NCBI GenBank assembly: GCA_041690355.1
Contig: JAWLHK010000015.1
Coordinates: 33,842-97,841, forward strand
Direction: 5' to 3'
Length of the DNA: 64,000 nucleotides
Origin: JAWLHK01 sp041690355 [NCBI: bacterium]
GTDB taxonomy: Bacteria; J088; JAWLBW01
The translations under genes and the position numbers were made by a program. Shown one piece after another: positions 44,091-53,133 of the stretch; the stretch's first letter is position 1; every line of letters begins with the position of its first letter. The notes beneath the pieces are model-generated. The model did no database searches, was not told the origin of the DNA, and saw nothing but the letters and a program-made list of their open reading frames with translations.

Positions 44091-44171
44091 AAAGGCTTCG
44101 CCGACCTGCGAACGCAGGCGCATCGGCGGCTCGCCCTTCTGCGATGGCGCGCCGCGCTGCATCCTGCGCTC

Positions 44172-44657
44172 ATGCTGTCTCCCTGGCAACAGGCGCTCGC
44201 AGGCGGATTTCTCTGCGGAATCCGGACGGGAGCAGGGCTCTGGCTGGCCAGCCGCTACCGCGGGGCGCGCGCCGAACCGGGGCTGCTCGGATCGAGGTCT
44301 GCGCGGGCCGCGGCCACGACCGTGCTTGCGGGCGAGCTGTTCGTCGACAAGCTGCCGATTCCCGATCGCACCAGGCTGCCGTCGCTGGCCGCGCGCATGG
44401 CCGGCGGCGCGCTCGTGGGCGGTGTCACGTGCGAGAAGCACGCGGCGGGGTTCGCGGCCCTCGGCTCGGGCGGGGCCCTGCTCGGCGCCTGGGCGGGCAA
44501 CCGCTTCCGCCGGCGCTTCGGGCGCTCCAGGGCGGCGCCCGTGGCCGGCGTACTTGAGGACCTTGCCCTCTTCGGCGGCATGGCGGCTCTGGTGCAAAGC
44601 CGCTTGCCCGGGCGCATTCCGCGTGTGAACCGTCTTACCGCTCGTGGCGATCGATGA
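44172..44657 (+). CDS. DUF4126-like membrane protein
   Basis: 161 residues. Hydrophobic, glycine-rich segments alternate with short loops: LAGGFLCGIRTGAGLWLASR, TVLAGELFVDKLPIPDRTR, ARMAGGALVGGVT and AGFAALGSGGALLGAWAGNR, with a late LEDLALFGGMAALV. The (A/L)GE(L/F)xxDKLP element and repeated Gly helices resemble the DUF4126 family of predicted inner-membrane proteins. No ribosome site is obvious. Its 3' end overlaps the convergent small gene by 23 bp. Confidence 0.6.
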   Translation: MLSPWQQALAGGFLCGIRTGAGLWLASRYRGARAEPGLLGSRSARAAATTVLAGELFVDKLPIPDRTRLPSLAARMAGGALVGGVTCEKHAAGFAALGSGGALLGAWAGNRFRRRFGRSRAAPVAGVLEDLALFGGMAALVQSRLPGRIPRVNRLTARGDR

Positions 44658-44856
44658 GCGCCTGCACGGTGCCCGAAGCGACGAGACGGGCCCGGATGCG
44701 GGTCGAGTCTTCGATGCAGGACGGATCTGTGACGACCAGCCAGCGATCGCCGCGATCGGCTGGCGTGACGCTGCACCCGGGCACATCGCCGAGCATGCGG
44801 TGGAGATCGGCGCGCGAGCCGGGGCGGGCGTGAACGATGAAACTGCAGCGGGACAT
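44635..44856 (-). CDS. Small ferredoxin-like-fold protein, possibly NapD-like
   Basis: 73 residues. The pattern CSFIVHARPGSRADLHRML, GCSVTPADRGDRWLVVTDPS then GTVQALIDRHER suggests a beta-alpha-beta-beta-alpha-beta fold, as in NapD chaperones or ACT-like domains. No periplasmic nitrate reductase gene is near, so a NapD role is doubtful. AGGAGA lies upstream of the ATG, which supports translation. Confidence 0.45.
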   Translation of the reverse strand: MSRCSFIVHARPGSRADLHRMLGDVPGCSVTPADRGDRWLVVTDPSCIEDSTRIRARLVASGTVQALIDRHER

Positions 44857-45097
44857 GATGGTCTTCTCCTGAATCGTGAAATCGGACTGGGCCGCATGGA
44901 GCGCGGGCCCGGTTACGCTGGAGCAAGGAGCGAAAGCCGTGCCGGACCCGTCGGCGCAGTCGATCAGGGCGCGGCGGGTCCTTTGCGCTGCGGCACCGCG
45001 CGGCAGAGCGCTGCAAAAACACGCAGACCGCGGCGCTCCTTCTATCCATTCCGGCCGTTTCGGCCGCGGCGGCGCGGCGGCGGCGTGCGCGCGTCCT
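44857..45097. other. Intergenic stretch, no gene seen
   Basis: About 240 bp between the NapD-like gene and the transketolase promoter. It is very GC-rich toward the right, with CGGCCGTTTCGGCCG (45049-45063) as a small palindrome. Open frames here lack ribosome sites. Confidence 0.4.
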
Positions 45098-45127
45098 TTT
45101 ACATCGACCTGCCGGGCGTGTTACTCT
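45098..45127 (+). promoter_or_regulatory. Candidate transketolase promoter
   Basis: TTTACA (45098-45103), an 18-bp spacer and TACTCT (45122-45127), 43 bp before the ATG at 45171. Confidence 0.45.
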
Positions 45128-45170
45128 TTTGGTTTCCTTCTCTTTACGAAACGCGTTGAGGAATGTAACG

Positions 45171-47243
45171 ATGGGTTCTGACGTCGCAGGCGTAGTCGTG
45201 GCAGGTGAAGACCGATTCTGCAAAGGGCTCGAGATGAAGTCGCCGCTGGCGGGAAACCCGCCGGGAAGGCCGCAGTTTGCCGTTCAGGTCCGGCGCCTCG
45301 ACGGCGCGACGCTCGATGTCGCCTCGCCCCGGGCCACGCGCATCATGGTCGCCATGATGAACATGCACGCCGTTCTCGGCGGCGCGGCCGCGCACTGGGG
45401 GGGGCCTTCGGCGTTCGCAGAGATCATGTCGGCCATTCACGGCCTCATGTTCAGCAGCGCCGACTGGCGCGAAGCCTTCAACTTCGTCAATGACGCCGGG
45501 CACACCGAAAACGGCATCTATGCCCTGAAAGCCAACTACGGCTTCGCGGGGCTCACGCTCGAAGACCTCAAACATTTCCGCTCGATCAAGAGCAAGCTCA
45601 CCGGCCACGGTGAAAGCCACCTCTTTCCCGAAGGGGTCATGGTCTCGAACGGCCCGCTCGGCTCTTCGATCTCCATCGCGCAGGGCGTCGCCATGGCCGA
45701 CGCGCTTGCCCGCAAGGAGCGGGTCACCGTGTGCGCCATCAGCGACGGCGGCATGATGGAGGGTGAAGCCCGCGAGGCGGTCGCCGCCATCCCCGGCTTC
45801 GCGGCGCGGGGCATGGTGGCTCCGTTCGTGCTCGTCATCAGCGACAACAATACGAAGCTGTCGGGCCGTATCGACCAGGACGCCTTCAGCATGAATCCCA
45901 GCTTTGAAGCGCTCGACGCGCTCGGCTGGGAGGTGCTGCGCTGCCCGAACGGCAACGAGCTGCAGGAAGTCTTCACGGTCATCGAGACGGCCGTCGAGAG
46001 CGCCCGGCGCAACCCGAAGAAACCGGTCGCCGTCTGGGCGAAGACGATCAAGGGTATCGGCGTCGAAGCGACCGAGAAGAGCGCTTCGGGCGGTCACGGC
46101 TATCCGCTCTCGAAGGTCGATCAGCTGCGCGCGTTCGTCGAAGAGATCAACGGCGGTCCGCTCGAATCCCCGTTCCGCGAATGGCTCGAGCAGATGGAAG
46201 CCGAGGCGGCCGCCAAGGCCGCGAAGGCGTCGGCAGCCGCGCCCGCCGCGAAGCCCGCGGTCAAGAAGGACAAGATCCAGGCCGGCTTCGCGCGCGCCAT
46301 GATCGCCGCGGCGAAGAAGGGGCTCCCCGTGGTGAGCGTGAGCGCCGACCTGCAGGGGTCGACGGGCGTCGCGCCGTTCCACAAGGAATTCCCCCAGCAG
46401 TCCTACGAGGTCGGGGTCGCCGAGGCCAACATGATTTCGGTGGGCGGCGGCTTTTCGAAGCAGGGCTATATCCCGGTCGTCGACACCTTCGCCCAGTTCG
46501 GCGTTACCAAGGGGGCGCTGCCGCTGTGCATGGCCACGCTGAGCCAGAGCCCGGTACTGGCCGTCTTCAGCCACATCGGTTTTCAGGATGCGGCCGACGG
46601 CGCTTCGCACCAGGCGCTCATGTACTATGCGATGTCGGGCGCCATTCCGCACGTCCAGGTCTATGCCCCCGCCTCGGCCGAAGAGGCCGAATGGGCGATG
46701 GGCGAGGCCATCGAGCGGTTCGCGGCAGACCGTAAGGCCGGCCGTACCCCCGACTCGGTACTCTTTTTCTGCGGACGCGAAAATTTTCCCGTCAGCGTGA
46801 AGCCCGAGGGGGCGGCCTATGCCTGGGGCAAGGCCATGGTCGTCGCCGATACGACGGCCGGCAAGTCGAAGACGGCGGTCGTGAGCGCCAACGGGAGCAT
46901 GGTTTCGGTGGCCCTGCGGGCCGTCGAGAAGCTGGCGGCCGAGGGGGTCGGCGTCGTCGTCCTCAACAACGCCATCGCCAACCGGCCCGACATCCAGGGG
47001 CACCGCGACGCGCTGGCCCGCGCGGGGGGGCGTCTCGTGACCGTCGAAGAGCATCAGCGCATCGGCGGCGCCGGCGCGACGCTCGTGACCGGACTCGTGA
47101 TGGCCGGCGTCGCGCTTCAGGTCAAGGTGCTGGCGGTCGAGGGTGAATTCGGGCAGTCGGCCTATACCGCCGACGAACTGTACGACAAGCACGGAATCGG
47201 AGTCGAAGGGATCGCGGCGGCCGTTCGCGGGCTCGTCGGCTAG
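45171..47243 (+). CDS. tkt: Transketolase
   Basis: 690 residues from the ATG at 45171, with GAGG at about 45158. It is a thiamine-diphosphate enzyme of the pentose phosphate pathway. The ThDP/Mg motif is AISDGGMMEGEAREAVA ... VLVISDNNTKLSG (GDG-like to N). The C-terminal half has VGVAEANMISVGGGFSKQG (catalytic Glu), AVFSHIGFQDAADGASHQAL and a terminal transketolase domain with VVLNNAIANRPDIQGHRDAL. An Ala/Lys-rich linker (about 345-375) joins the halves. The sequence differs from classic E. coli TktA; phosphoketolase or 1-deoxyxylulose synthase activity seems less likely, but the precise substrate range is not proven. Confidence 0.85.
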   Translation: MGSDVAGVVVAGEDRFCKGLEMKSPLAGNPPGRPQFAVQVRRLDGATLDVASPRATRIMVAMMNMHAVLGGAAAHWGGPSAFAEIMSAIHGLMFSSADWREAFNFVNDAGHTENGIYALKANYGFAGLTLEDLKHFRSIKSKLTGHGESHLFPEGVMVSNGPLGSSISIAQGVAMADALARKERVTVCAISDGGMMEGEAREAVAAIPGFAARGMVAPFVLVISDNNTKLSGRIDQDAFSMNPSFEALDALGWEVLRCPNGNELQEVFTVIETAVESARRNPKKPVAVWAKTIKGIGVEATEKSASGGHGYPLSKVDQLRAFVEEINGGPLESPFREWLEQMEAEAAAKAAKASAAAPAAKPAVKKDKIQAGFARAMIAAAKKGLPVVSVSADLQGSTGVAPFHKEFPQQSYEVGVAEANMISVGGGFSKQGYIPVVDTFAQFGVTKGALPLCMATLSQSPVLAVFSHIGFQDAADGASHQALMYYAMSGAIPHVQVYAPASAEEAEWAMGEAIERFAADRKAGRTPDSVLFFCGRENFPVSVKPEGAAYAWGKAMVVADTTAGKSKTAVVSANGSMVSVALRAVEKLAAEGVGVVVLNNAIANRPDIQGHRDALARAGGRLVTVEEHQRIGGAGATLVTGLVMAGVALQVKVLAVEGEFGQSAYTADELYDKHGIGVEGIAAAVRGLVG

Positions 47244-47359
47244 CGGGAAACGGAGCCGCCTGCCGCCGCCGACTTGCAACGGCGGCAGAGACGGTGTACA
47301 AAGAATACGAGAACGGTTACCCGGCAACCGGCTGATTTCTCACCATTTCTGTCTAAAGC

Positions 47360-47734
47360 ATGGTTCCTGGCTTCAACCACAATGTGATGCACAAAGGTCG
47401 GATGTTCCACATCCAGACCGAGGATTCGGGCCTCAAGAATCCGCACATCATCACGCATCTTTTCGTCGGGGGTAACATCCTCTCGACGAAGAAGACGTCG
47501 TACGCCGACATCCTGCACTCCGATCACCTCGAAGAGGTCGTTCGCGAGATCATGGAAGAGCAGCACAAGTCCATGCTGCGCGAGCTGAAGCGCGGCGTGT
47601 TCGATCCGCCCGAAGAGCGGGCGGCGGCTGCGGTGGGCGCTGCGGCCGAGCCGGTCGCGGCCTCGCTCAACAAGCTCGACGGCGACGTCAGCCTCGACGA
47701 GGTCATCCTCAATTACCTCGCCGAAGACGAGTAG
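47360..47734 (+). CDS. Conserved small protein of deltaproteobacterial type, function unknown
   Basis: 124 residues. The N-terminal half is VPGFNHNVMHKGRMFHIQTE, DSGLKNPHIITHLFVGGNIL and STKKTSYADIL, a pattern I recall in uncharacterised proteins of myxobacteria and relatives. The C-terminal half is helical, with an Ala-rich linker and an acidic tail (SLDEVILNYLAEDE). It is soluble with no signal. It lies just upstream of ftsE, separated by about 80 bp. No function is known to me. Confidence 0.7.
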   Translation: MVPGFNHNVMHKGRMFHIQTEDSGLKNPHIITHLFVGGNILSTKKTSYADILHSDHLEEVVREIMEEQHKSMLRELKRGVFDPPEERAAAAVGAAAEPVAASLNKLDGDVSLDEVILNYLAEDE

Positions 47735-47816
47735 TCCGTTCCCCACCGGAGCGGACCGCTTGCCATGACCCCCTTACTCTGACCGGGCGGTTGCGTTGGT
47801 TCTGCGTCGAGCGTCC

Positions 47817-48479
47817 ATGATCGAGCTGTATCACGTGTCGATGGCCTATGGCCGCGAGACGGCGCTCGACGACCTGAACGTCACGATCGAAAAAGGGGAA
47901 TTTCTGTTTCTCACCGGCCCCAGCGGCGCCGGCAAGTCGTCGCTGCTGCGCCTGCTCGCCGGCCTCGAGCGCCTGAGCCGGGGGCAGATGTTCTTCAACG
48001 GCCGCTCGCTGTCGGACTATTCCACCCGCCAGTTTCTACGCTACCGGCAGAGCATCGGCTTTGTCTTTCAGGATTACAAGCTGCTGCCGACCCGCACCGT
48101 CGCCGAGAATGTCGCCTTTCCCCTCGAAGCGCGCGCCTACCGGCGCGAGGCCGTGCGCCGGCGCGTGGCCGCGCTGCTCGAATGGGTCGGCCTCGAGCAC
48201 AAAGCCCGTCAGCTTCCCGAGCGGCTCTCGGGGGGTGAGCAGCAGCGCGTCGCGATAGCCCGCGCCCTGGCCGCCGATCCGGCGCTACTGCTGGCCGATG
48301 AGCCGACGGGAAACCTGGACGGCGAGCGGGCGCGCGAGACGATGCGACTCTTCGACGACGCCCACGCCCGCGGCGTCACGGTGCTCGTCGCCACGCACGA
48401 CCTGGCGCTCGTCGAGCGGTACAGCCGCCGCGTGCTCCAAATCGAAGCGGGACGCATCGTCGCGGGGGCGACGTCGTGA
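47817..48479 (+). CDS. ftsE: Cell-division ABC ATPase FtsE
   Basis: 220 residues from the ATG at 47817. Walker A is GPSGAGKSS (34-42), signature LSGGEQQRVAIARAL, Walker B ALLLADEPTGNLD, and the switch His is in VATHDLALV. With FtsX it forms the complex that couples cytoplasmic ATP hydrolysis to septal peptidoglycan hydrolases through EnvC. The stop overlaps the ftsX GTG. FtsE identity rests on length, sequence (VFQDYKLLPTRTVAENVAFP) and its ftsX neighbour. Confidence 0.93.
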   Translation: MIELYHVSMAYGRETALDDLNVTIEKGEFLFLTGPSGAGKSSLLRLLAGLERLSRGQMFFNGRSLSDYSTRQFLRYRQSIGFVFQDYKLLPTRTVAENVAFPLEARAYRREAVRRRVAALLEWVGLEHKARQLPERLSGGEQQRVAIARALAADPALLLADEPTGNLDGERARETMRLFDDAHARGVTVLVATHDLALVERYSRRVLQIEAGRIVAGATS

Positions 48480-49336
48480 ACCGGTACGTCTTCGACAACC
48501 TCATGCGCAACCTGCGATCGGGCTGGCGCATGTACGTGCTCGGCATCGTCATTGCCTCGATCGCCTTCGGGTTGAGCGGCGCGTTCTTTCTCGTGCACCG
48601 CAATCTGGCGCTCACGACGCAGTTGTGGGCGTCTTCGGTGCCGGTAACCGTCATGCTCGACCCGGCGCTGCCGCAGGTGCAGGTGCAGGCGCTGATAAGG
48701 CGCGCGCAGGCCGAAGGGGCCGTGCGGGTCGATCTGGTGACCCCCGAGCAGGGGCGCCGGCGCCTCGAAGCCGCGCTCGGGACCCGGGATCTGCTGAGCG
48801 GTTTCCGCGAAAACCCGATTCCGCCCATGCTCGAGCTCGCCTATGCCGAGCCGCCGCCGCCCGAACGTCTGGCGGCCATGCTGCGCTGGCCCGGCGTGAC
48901 CGAGGTTGACGACGCCAGTCAGTGGAGTTCCCGCTTTCACCGCCTGCGGCGCGCGGTCGACCGTGTCGGGGCCGGCCTGCTCCTTCTTCTGCTCCTGGCC
49001 GCCGTCGGCTCGGTGGGTCTGACCGTGCGCCTGGTCGCCGCCAGCCACGCCGCCGAGAGCGAAATCCAGCGCCTGGTGGGCGCCTCGGAGGCCTTCGTCC
49101 GCGCGCCGTACCTGCTGTCGGGCGGCTGGATCGGCCTGGCGGGCATCGGCGTGAGCCTTGCCGGGCTGGCGGGCGGCTTCCGGCTGATCCCCCGGCCCCG
49201 GCCGGGCGAATGGCCGGTTCCCGTGCACGAACTGGTCTTTTTCAGCGGCGTGGAAGCCGGCGTGCTGCTCGCCGCCGGTTTCTGTGTCGGCGTCGCCGGC
49301 GCATGGCTGGGCCTGTCCCGCAGGGGGCCCGCGTGA
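48476..49336 (+). CDS. ftsX: Cell-division permease FtsX
   Basis: 286 residues, with GTGA overlap. It has the FtsX topology: a cytoplasmic N-terminus, first membrane helix (MYVLGIVIASIAFGLSGAFF), a periplasmic domain of about 120 residues carrying VTVMLDPALPQVQVQALIRR, then three C-terminal helices. The conserved ESEIQRLVGASEAFVRAPYL segment follows the second helix. The periplasmic loop should recruit EnvC. Confidence 0.9.
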   Translation: MNRYVFDNLMRNLRSGWRMYVLGIVIASIAFGLSGAFFLVHRNLALTTQLWASSVPVTVMLDPALPQVQVQALIRRAQAEGAVRVDLVTPEQGRRRLEAALGTRDLLSGFRENPIPPMLELAYAEPPPPERLAAMLRWPGVTEVDDASQWSSRFHRLRRAVDRVGAGLLLLLLLAAVGSVGLTVRLVAASHAAESEIQRLVGASEAFVRAPYLLSGGWIGLAGIGVSLAGLAGGFRLIPRPRPGEWPVPVHELVFFSGVEAGVLLAAGFCVGVAGAWLGLSRRGPA

Positions 49337-50430
49337 ACGCGCTTCTCCTGTTTCTACTCGTCAGCGGGGCTTCGGTGCCTGCGACGGCGGAGACGCTGCG
49401 GCGCGAGGTGCTCGAAGTCACTCGCCGCCTGGAGATCGAACAGGCCGAGGTCGGTCATGTCGCCGAGAACCTGCGCCGCCTTGCCGTCGACAAGGCCGCG
49501 GCAGAGAAGAATCTTTCGCGCCTGCGCCTGCAGCAGGCCGATCTGGAACTGCATCTGCGCACGCTCGAGGTGCGCGAGCAGGGCCTGGCCGAAGAGTGGG
49601 ACGGGCTGCTGGTGCAGGCGGCGCGCCGCATGCGGCTGCTCTCGCGGCGCGCCGGCGCGGGCTCGGCCGAGGTGCTCCTGTCGTCGGAGGGCCCGTCGGA
49701 TTTTGTCTACCGGTACCACGCCCTGCGCTTCATTTCCACCGCCGATCGGGCCCTGCTCGAGGAGTTGCAGACGCGGCAGGATCTGATGGCCGCCGCGCGC
49801 GCCGAGATGGAGCGCCGTAAGGCCGAGGTCGAACGCCTGCAGGCCGACGCGCAGGCCGAGGTGCGGCGCCTCGCGGCGCTCGAACAGCTGCGGCGCACGC
49901 AGGCGGCCCGTCTGCACGAGCGGGTGGGTGAGCGGCGAGCGTGGATCGAGTCGATGCGCGACTCGGCGGCGGCCATGGGAGTGCTGCTCGAGTCGATGGC
50001 GACCGGCGCCGCCGCCCGCCCCCTCGACAGCGTGCGCGAGCCGGTGGCGGGGCTGCGCACGGTGAACTTCGGCGATCCCGATCCGGTGGCGGGCGCCGTG
50101 CTCACGAGCCGCGGCTGGCGCTACCAGGCCCCGGCGGGTACGGCCGTGTATGCGGTGGCCCCCGGTACCGTGACCTATGCCGACTGGTTCCAGGGCTACG
50201 GCTTTCTGGTGCTGGTCGACCACGGCGGCGGCGTTGTGACGCTCTACGCGCATCTCGACCGCATCGACACGGCGGTCGGCGAAGCGGTCGACGGCGCGAC
50301 CCTGCTGGGAACGGCGGGAACCAGCGGCAGCGTCTTCGAGCCCGGCATGTATTTCGAAGTGCGCCGGCAGGGCAAGCCCATTGATCCGGGCGCGTGGCTG
50401 CGCGCCGTTGCGGCCCGCCTGCTTCCGTAG
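49333..50430 (+). CDS. envC: EnvC-like murein hydrolase activator
   Basis: 365 residues from a GTG overlapping the ftsX stop. A signal peptide (ALLLFLLVSGASVPATAE) precedes a long coiled coil (about 20-240; TRRLEIEQAEVGHVAENLRR). A C-terminal LytM/M23 domain follows (about 250-360; GFLVLVDHGGGVVTLYAHLD). The first zinc-ligand motif of active M23 enzymes (HxxxD) is absent; the site reads WRYQAPAGTAVYAVAPG. This fits EnvC-type activators that lack catalysis. It should activate N-acetylmuramyl-L-alanine amidases at the septum when driven by FtsEX. Confidence 0.9.
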   Translation: MNALLLFLLVSGASVPATAETLRREVLEVTRRLEIEQAEVGHVAENLRRLAVDKAAAEKNLSRLRLQQADLELHLRTLEVREQGLAEEWDGLLVQAARRMRLLSRRAGAGSAEVLLSSEGPSDFVYRYHALRFISTADRALLEELQTRQDLMAAARAEMERRKAEVERLQADAQAEVRRLAALEQLRRTQAARLHERVGERRAWIESMRDSAAAMGVLLESMATGAAARPLDSVREPVAGLRTVNFGDPDPVAGAVLTSRGWRYQAPAGTAVYAVAPGTVTYADWFQGYGFLVLVDHGGGVVTLYAHLDRIDTAVGEAVDGATLLGTAGTSGSVFEPGMYFEVRRQGKPIDPGAWLRAVAARLLP

Positions 50431-50529
50431 GTCGCCCCCGGGCTCGGCCCCGGCCGATGCGCGGGGGTGAATCCGTGCCGAACTCGCGGGGGGCGTCCGG
50501 TGGAACTCCGTCGTTTGGCCGCTAACCCA

Positions 50530-50558
50530 TTGAATAGACGAGAAGATTGCGATATCAT
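50530..50558 (+). promoter_or_regulatory. Candidate ctpA promoter
   Basis: TTGAAT (50530-50535), a 17-bp spacer and TATCAT (50553-50558), 33 bp before the ATG at 50591. It could allow ctpA to be expressed apart from ftsEX-envC. Confidence 0.55.
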
Positions 50559-50590
50559 CATCGGTCATGACCGACAACGCGAGAGGTAAC

Positions 50591-51931
50591 ATGCGTGGGG
50601 AGAAACGGATCCGGTTTCCGGGTCGTCTGGCGGCGGGGCTTGTCATCGGTATCGTCCTCGGGACCCTGTTCGGCTCGGGGCTTGCCGCCCTCGCGCAGAA
50701 CACGTATGCGAAGCTCGACGTTTTCAGCGACGTGCTCTCGACGATACAGAACGTCTACGTCGACGAAACCGACCCCGACGAGCTCGTCTACGGCGCCATC
50801 CGCGGCATGCTGACGACGCTCGACCCGCACTCCTCGTTCATGGACCCCGACGAGTATCGCGAGCTTCAAGTCGACACGAGCGGCCAGTTCGGCGGCGTCG
50901 GCATCGAGATCAGCTTCAAGGACGGCGTGCTCACGATCGTCTCGCCCATCGAAGATACGCCCGCCAGCCGCGCCGGCTTGCTCGCCGACGACCGTATCGT
51001 CGCCATCGACGGCGACGAGACGCAGGAAATGAGCCTGCTCGACGCCGTCAAGCGCATGCGGGGACCCCGCGGATCGAGCGTGAAGATTTCGGTCCTGCGC
51101 AAAGGCTGGACCGAGCCGAAAGACTTCGTGCTCAAGCGCGAAATCATCAGCTTCAAGAGCGTCCGCAGCAAGGCCTACGACGGCGGCGAGATCGGCTACG
51201 TCCGCCTCACGCAGTTTCAGGAGCGCAGCGGCGCCGATCTGGCGAAGGCGCTGAAAGAGCTCGAGAAGAAGCCGCTGAAGGGGCTCATCCTCGACATGCG
51301 GAACAATCCGGGCGGCCTGCTCGACCAGGCCATCGAGATCAGCGACCTGTTTCTCGACGACGGTCTCATCGTCTACACGAAGGGGCGGCTGCCGAATTCG
51401 CGCCAGGAGTTCCGGGCCACGAAGGGGGCCGAGCAGCGTCACTATCCCATCGTGGTGCTCATGAACGGCGGCTCGGCCAGCGCGAGCGAAATCGTCGCCG
51501 GGGCCCTGCAGGATCACAAACGGGCCGTCATCATGGGGGTCACATCGTTCGGCAAGGGGAGCGTACAGACGATCATCCCGCTGCGCGACGACTCGGCCAT
51601 GCGCATCACGACGGCCAAGTACTATACGCCCAGCGGCCGTTCGATTCAGGCCACCGGCATCCATCCCGACATCGAAGTGCAGCAGAGCCTCGTGGGCGAA
51701 CTCGCCGAACAGGGGGCGCGCGTGCGCGAAAAGGATCTCGACCGCCACTTCGAGCCCGAGGCCGGCCAGAAGGCGCCGCAGGACGCCGCCGCCGGCGCAA
51801 AGCGCAAGCTCAGCGACGACGAGAAGGATTACCAGCTCCAGCGCGCCCTCGACCTGATTCGCGGCTACGGCATCTTCACGCGCGTTGCCGCCCCGGGTGC
51901 GGCCCCCACGGAAGTGTCCGTACAGAAGTAA
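50591..51931 (+). CDS. ctpA: C-terminal processing protease CtpA (S41)
   Basis: 446 residues from the ATG at 50591, preferred over 50567 because GAGAGG lies 4 nt upstream. The N-terminal helix LAAGLVIGIVLGTLFGSGLA is an anchor or signal. Next come an N-terminal CtpA block (DPHSSFMDPDEYRELQVDTS) and a PDZ domain (about 85-160; IEDTPASRAGLLADDRIVAI). The S41 catalytic core has Ser in MNGGSASASEIVAGAL and Lys in SFGKGSVQTI. It processes periplasmic proteins and often controls peptidoglycan hydrolases, in keeping with the adjacent envC. Confidence 0.94.
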   Translation: MRGEKRIRFPGRLAAGLVIGIVLGTLFGSGLAALAQNTYAKLDVFSDVLSTIQNVYVDETDPDELVYGAIRGMLTTLDPHSSFMDPDEYRELQVDTSGQFGGVGIEISFKDGVLTIVSPIEDTPASRAGLLADDRIVAIDGDETQEMSLLDAVKRMRGPRGSSVKISVLRKGWTEPKDFVLKREIISFKSVRSKAYDGGEIGYVRLTQFQERSGADLAKALKELEKKPLKGLILDMRNNPGGLLDQAIEISDLFLDDGLIVYTKGRLPNSRQEFRATKGAEQRHYPIVVLMNGGSASASEIVAGALQDHKRAVIMGVTSFGKGSVQTIIPLRDDSAMRITTAKYYTPSGRSIQATGIHPDIEVQQSLVGELAEQGARVREKDLDRHFEPEAGQKAPQDAAAGAKRKLSDDEKDYQLQRALDLIRGYGIFTRVAAPGAAPTEVSVQK

Positions 51932-51940
51932 CGGCTGACC

Positions 51941-53050
51941 GTGCTGGAACTCGGGGGGAATCGGAAAGGGCGGTGGATCATCACCGCCCTTTTTTTCGGA
52001 TTGCTCGCAGCCTGCGAGCGGCAGGCGCCCCTGCCTGCGCGGGCGACGGCGCCGTCCCCCGCCGCCGTAACGACCGGGGCCGAAGCCCCGCGGCCCGCAA
52101 CAGCTGCGTCGGCGGCAGAACCCGTGGCGGATTTCCCAGGGCCCCCGGTGCCGCGCGCGAGCAGAGAAGCCCGCACGCGCCCCGATGCCGGAGCCATTCT
52201 CCCTTACTTCGCCCGCCCGGGTTCGGACGGCGGCTGGCATTTTCCGACCCCCTATCACTATCAGGAATGGCGACTGGCGGCCGGACTGCGCCGTGAGCGC
52301 CCGAAGGAGTGGCCCGATGCCGGTGGCCATCCGGTTCCCCTGTCGATCGACCCGGTCACCGCGCCGGTCGTCGTCATTCTCATCGACGACCTGGGCAATG
52401 CGGGCTGGGCCCTGCGCCGCCTCGCGCAGCTGCCGTATCCGGTCAACGGTGCGATTCTGCCCCATACCCCTCTCGTGAAGCGGGCGGCAAAGGCCGTGGC
52501 CGTTACGGGGGGCGACGTCCTGCTGCACCTGCCGCTCGAGCCCATCGGGTTTCCGCAGGACGACCCGGGGGCCGGCGCGCTCTTCGTGACGATGCCGACC
52601 GCGGCGCGCGCGGCGCGCTTCGCCGCTGCCTGGCGCGACGTGCCGGGCGCCCTGGGACTCAACAATCACATGGGATCGCGCTTTACCGCCGACGGCGAGG
52701 CCATGGGCTGGCTCGCGGGGGCCGTCGCCGGGCGGGGGGCGCTCTTCGTCGACAGCCGCACGGTGCCCCGTTCCCAGGCGCAGGGGCGCATGCTGCTGCA
52801 CGGCGTTCCCGCGTTGGGACGCACGCACTTTCTCGACGAGACGGCCACCGACGAAGCGGTCTCGGCGCGCCTGCGCGAAGCCGTCGCCCATGCGCGGCGG
52901 CACGGGGCGGCGCTGGCCATCGGCCACCCCAACCGGGCCACGGTCAGGGTGCTCGAACAGGCGCCCGACCTGTTCCGGGCTGCGGGGGTGCGCGCGGTGC
53001 CGCTGCGGGCGCTGTTTCTCTCTCCGCCGCGAAAAACCCAGTCACAATAA
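51941..53050 (+). CDS. yibQ: Divergent polysaccharide deacetylase-family lipoprotein (YibQ/DUF610)
   Basis: 369 residues from a GTG 9 bp after the ctpA stop. The signal RWIITALFFGLLAAC has lipobox LAAC. After an Ala/Pro-rich linker, the NodB-like domain has VVVILIDDLGNAGWALRRLA, LPYPVNGAILPHTPL, VLLHLPLEPIGFP, LGLNNHMGSRFTADG and LFVDSRTVPRS. The family follows envC/ctpA in many Gram-negatives and probably acts on envelope glycans. No ribosome site precedes the GTG, and a perfect terminator hairpin lies inside the signal-peptide codons. Confidence 0.85.
   Translation: MLELGGNRKGRWIITALFFGLLAACERQAPLPARATAPSPAAVTTGAEAPRPATAASAAEPVADFPGPPVPRASREARTRPDAGAILPYFARPGSDGGWHFPTPYHYQEWRLAAGLRRERPKEWPDAGGHPVPLSIDPVTAPVVVILIDDLGNAGWALRRLAQLPYPVNGAILPHTPLVKRAAKAVAVTGGDVLLHLPLEPIGFPQDDPGAGALFVTMPTAARAARFAAAWRDVPGALGLNNHMGSRFTADGEAMGWLAGAVAGRGALFVDSRTVPRSQAQGRMLLHGVPALGRTHFLDETATDEAVSARLREAVAHARRHGAALAIGHPNRATVRVLEQAPDLFRAAGVRAVPLRALFLSPPRKTQSQ
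51965..51996 (+). terminator. Perfect intrinsic terminator inside the yibQ 5' coding region
   Basis: AAAGGGCGGTG, loop GATCAT, CACCGCCCTTT: a fully paired 11-bp stem whose 3' arm runs into seven T (51990-51996). It begins 34 bp after the ctpA stop, the normal place for a ctpA terminator, yet it encodes part of the YibQ signal peptide. Confidence 0.85.
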
Positions 53051-53133
53051 CTCCTTATCGTCGCCATTGGGTCGCATGGACGCCGGGGTAGTCGTTTGCA
53101 CCCCGTCTTGCCGAAGCGGCTACAACTTTTCTG

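Noticed and set aside
44635-44856. Firm NapD assignment for the small protein
   Set aside because: Only the general fold pattern fits; no nap genes are present, so NapD is mentioned as a possibility only.
45144-47327. Long minus-strand open frame opposite transketolase
   Set aside because: It reads the complement of conserved transketolase codons with low-complexity residues and no motifs.
50558-52927. Long minus-strand open frame opposite ctpA and yibQ
   Set aside because: It spans two well-supported plus-strand genes and their terminator; no domain is recognisable.
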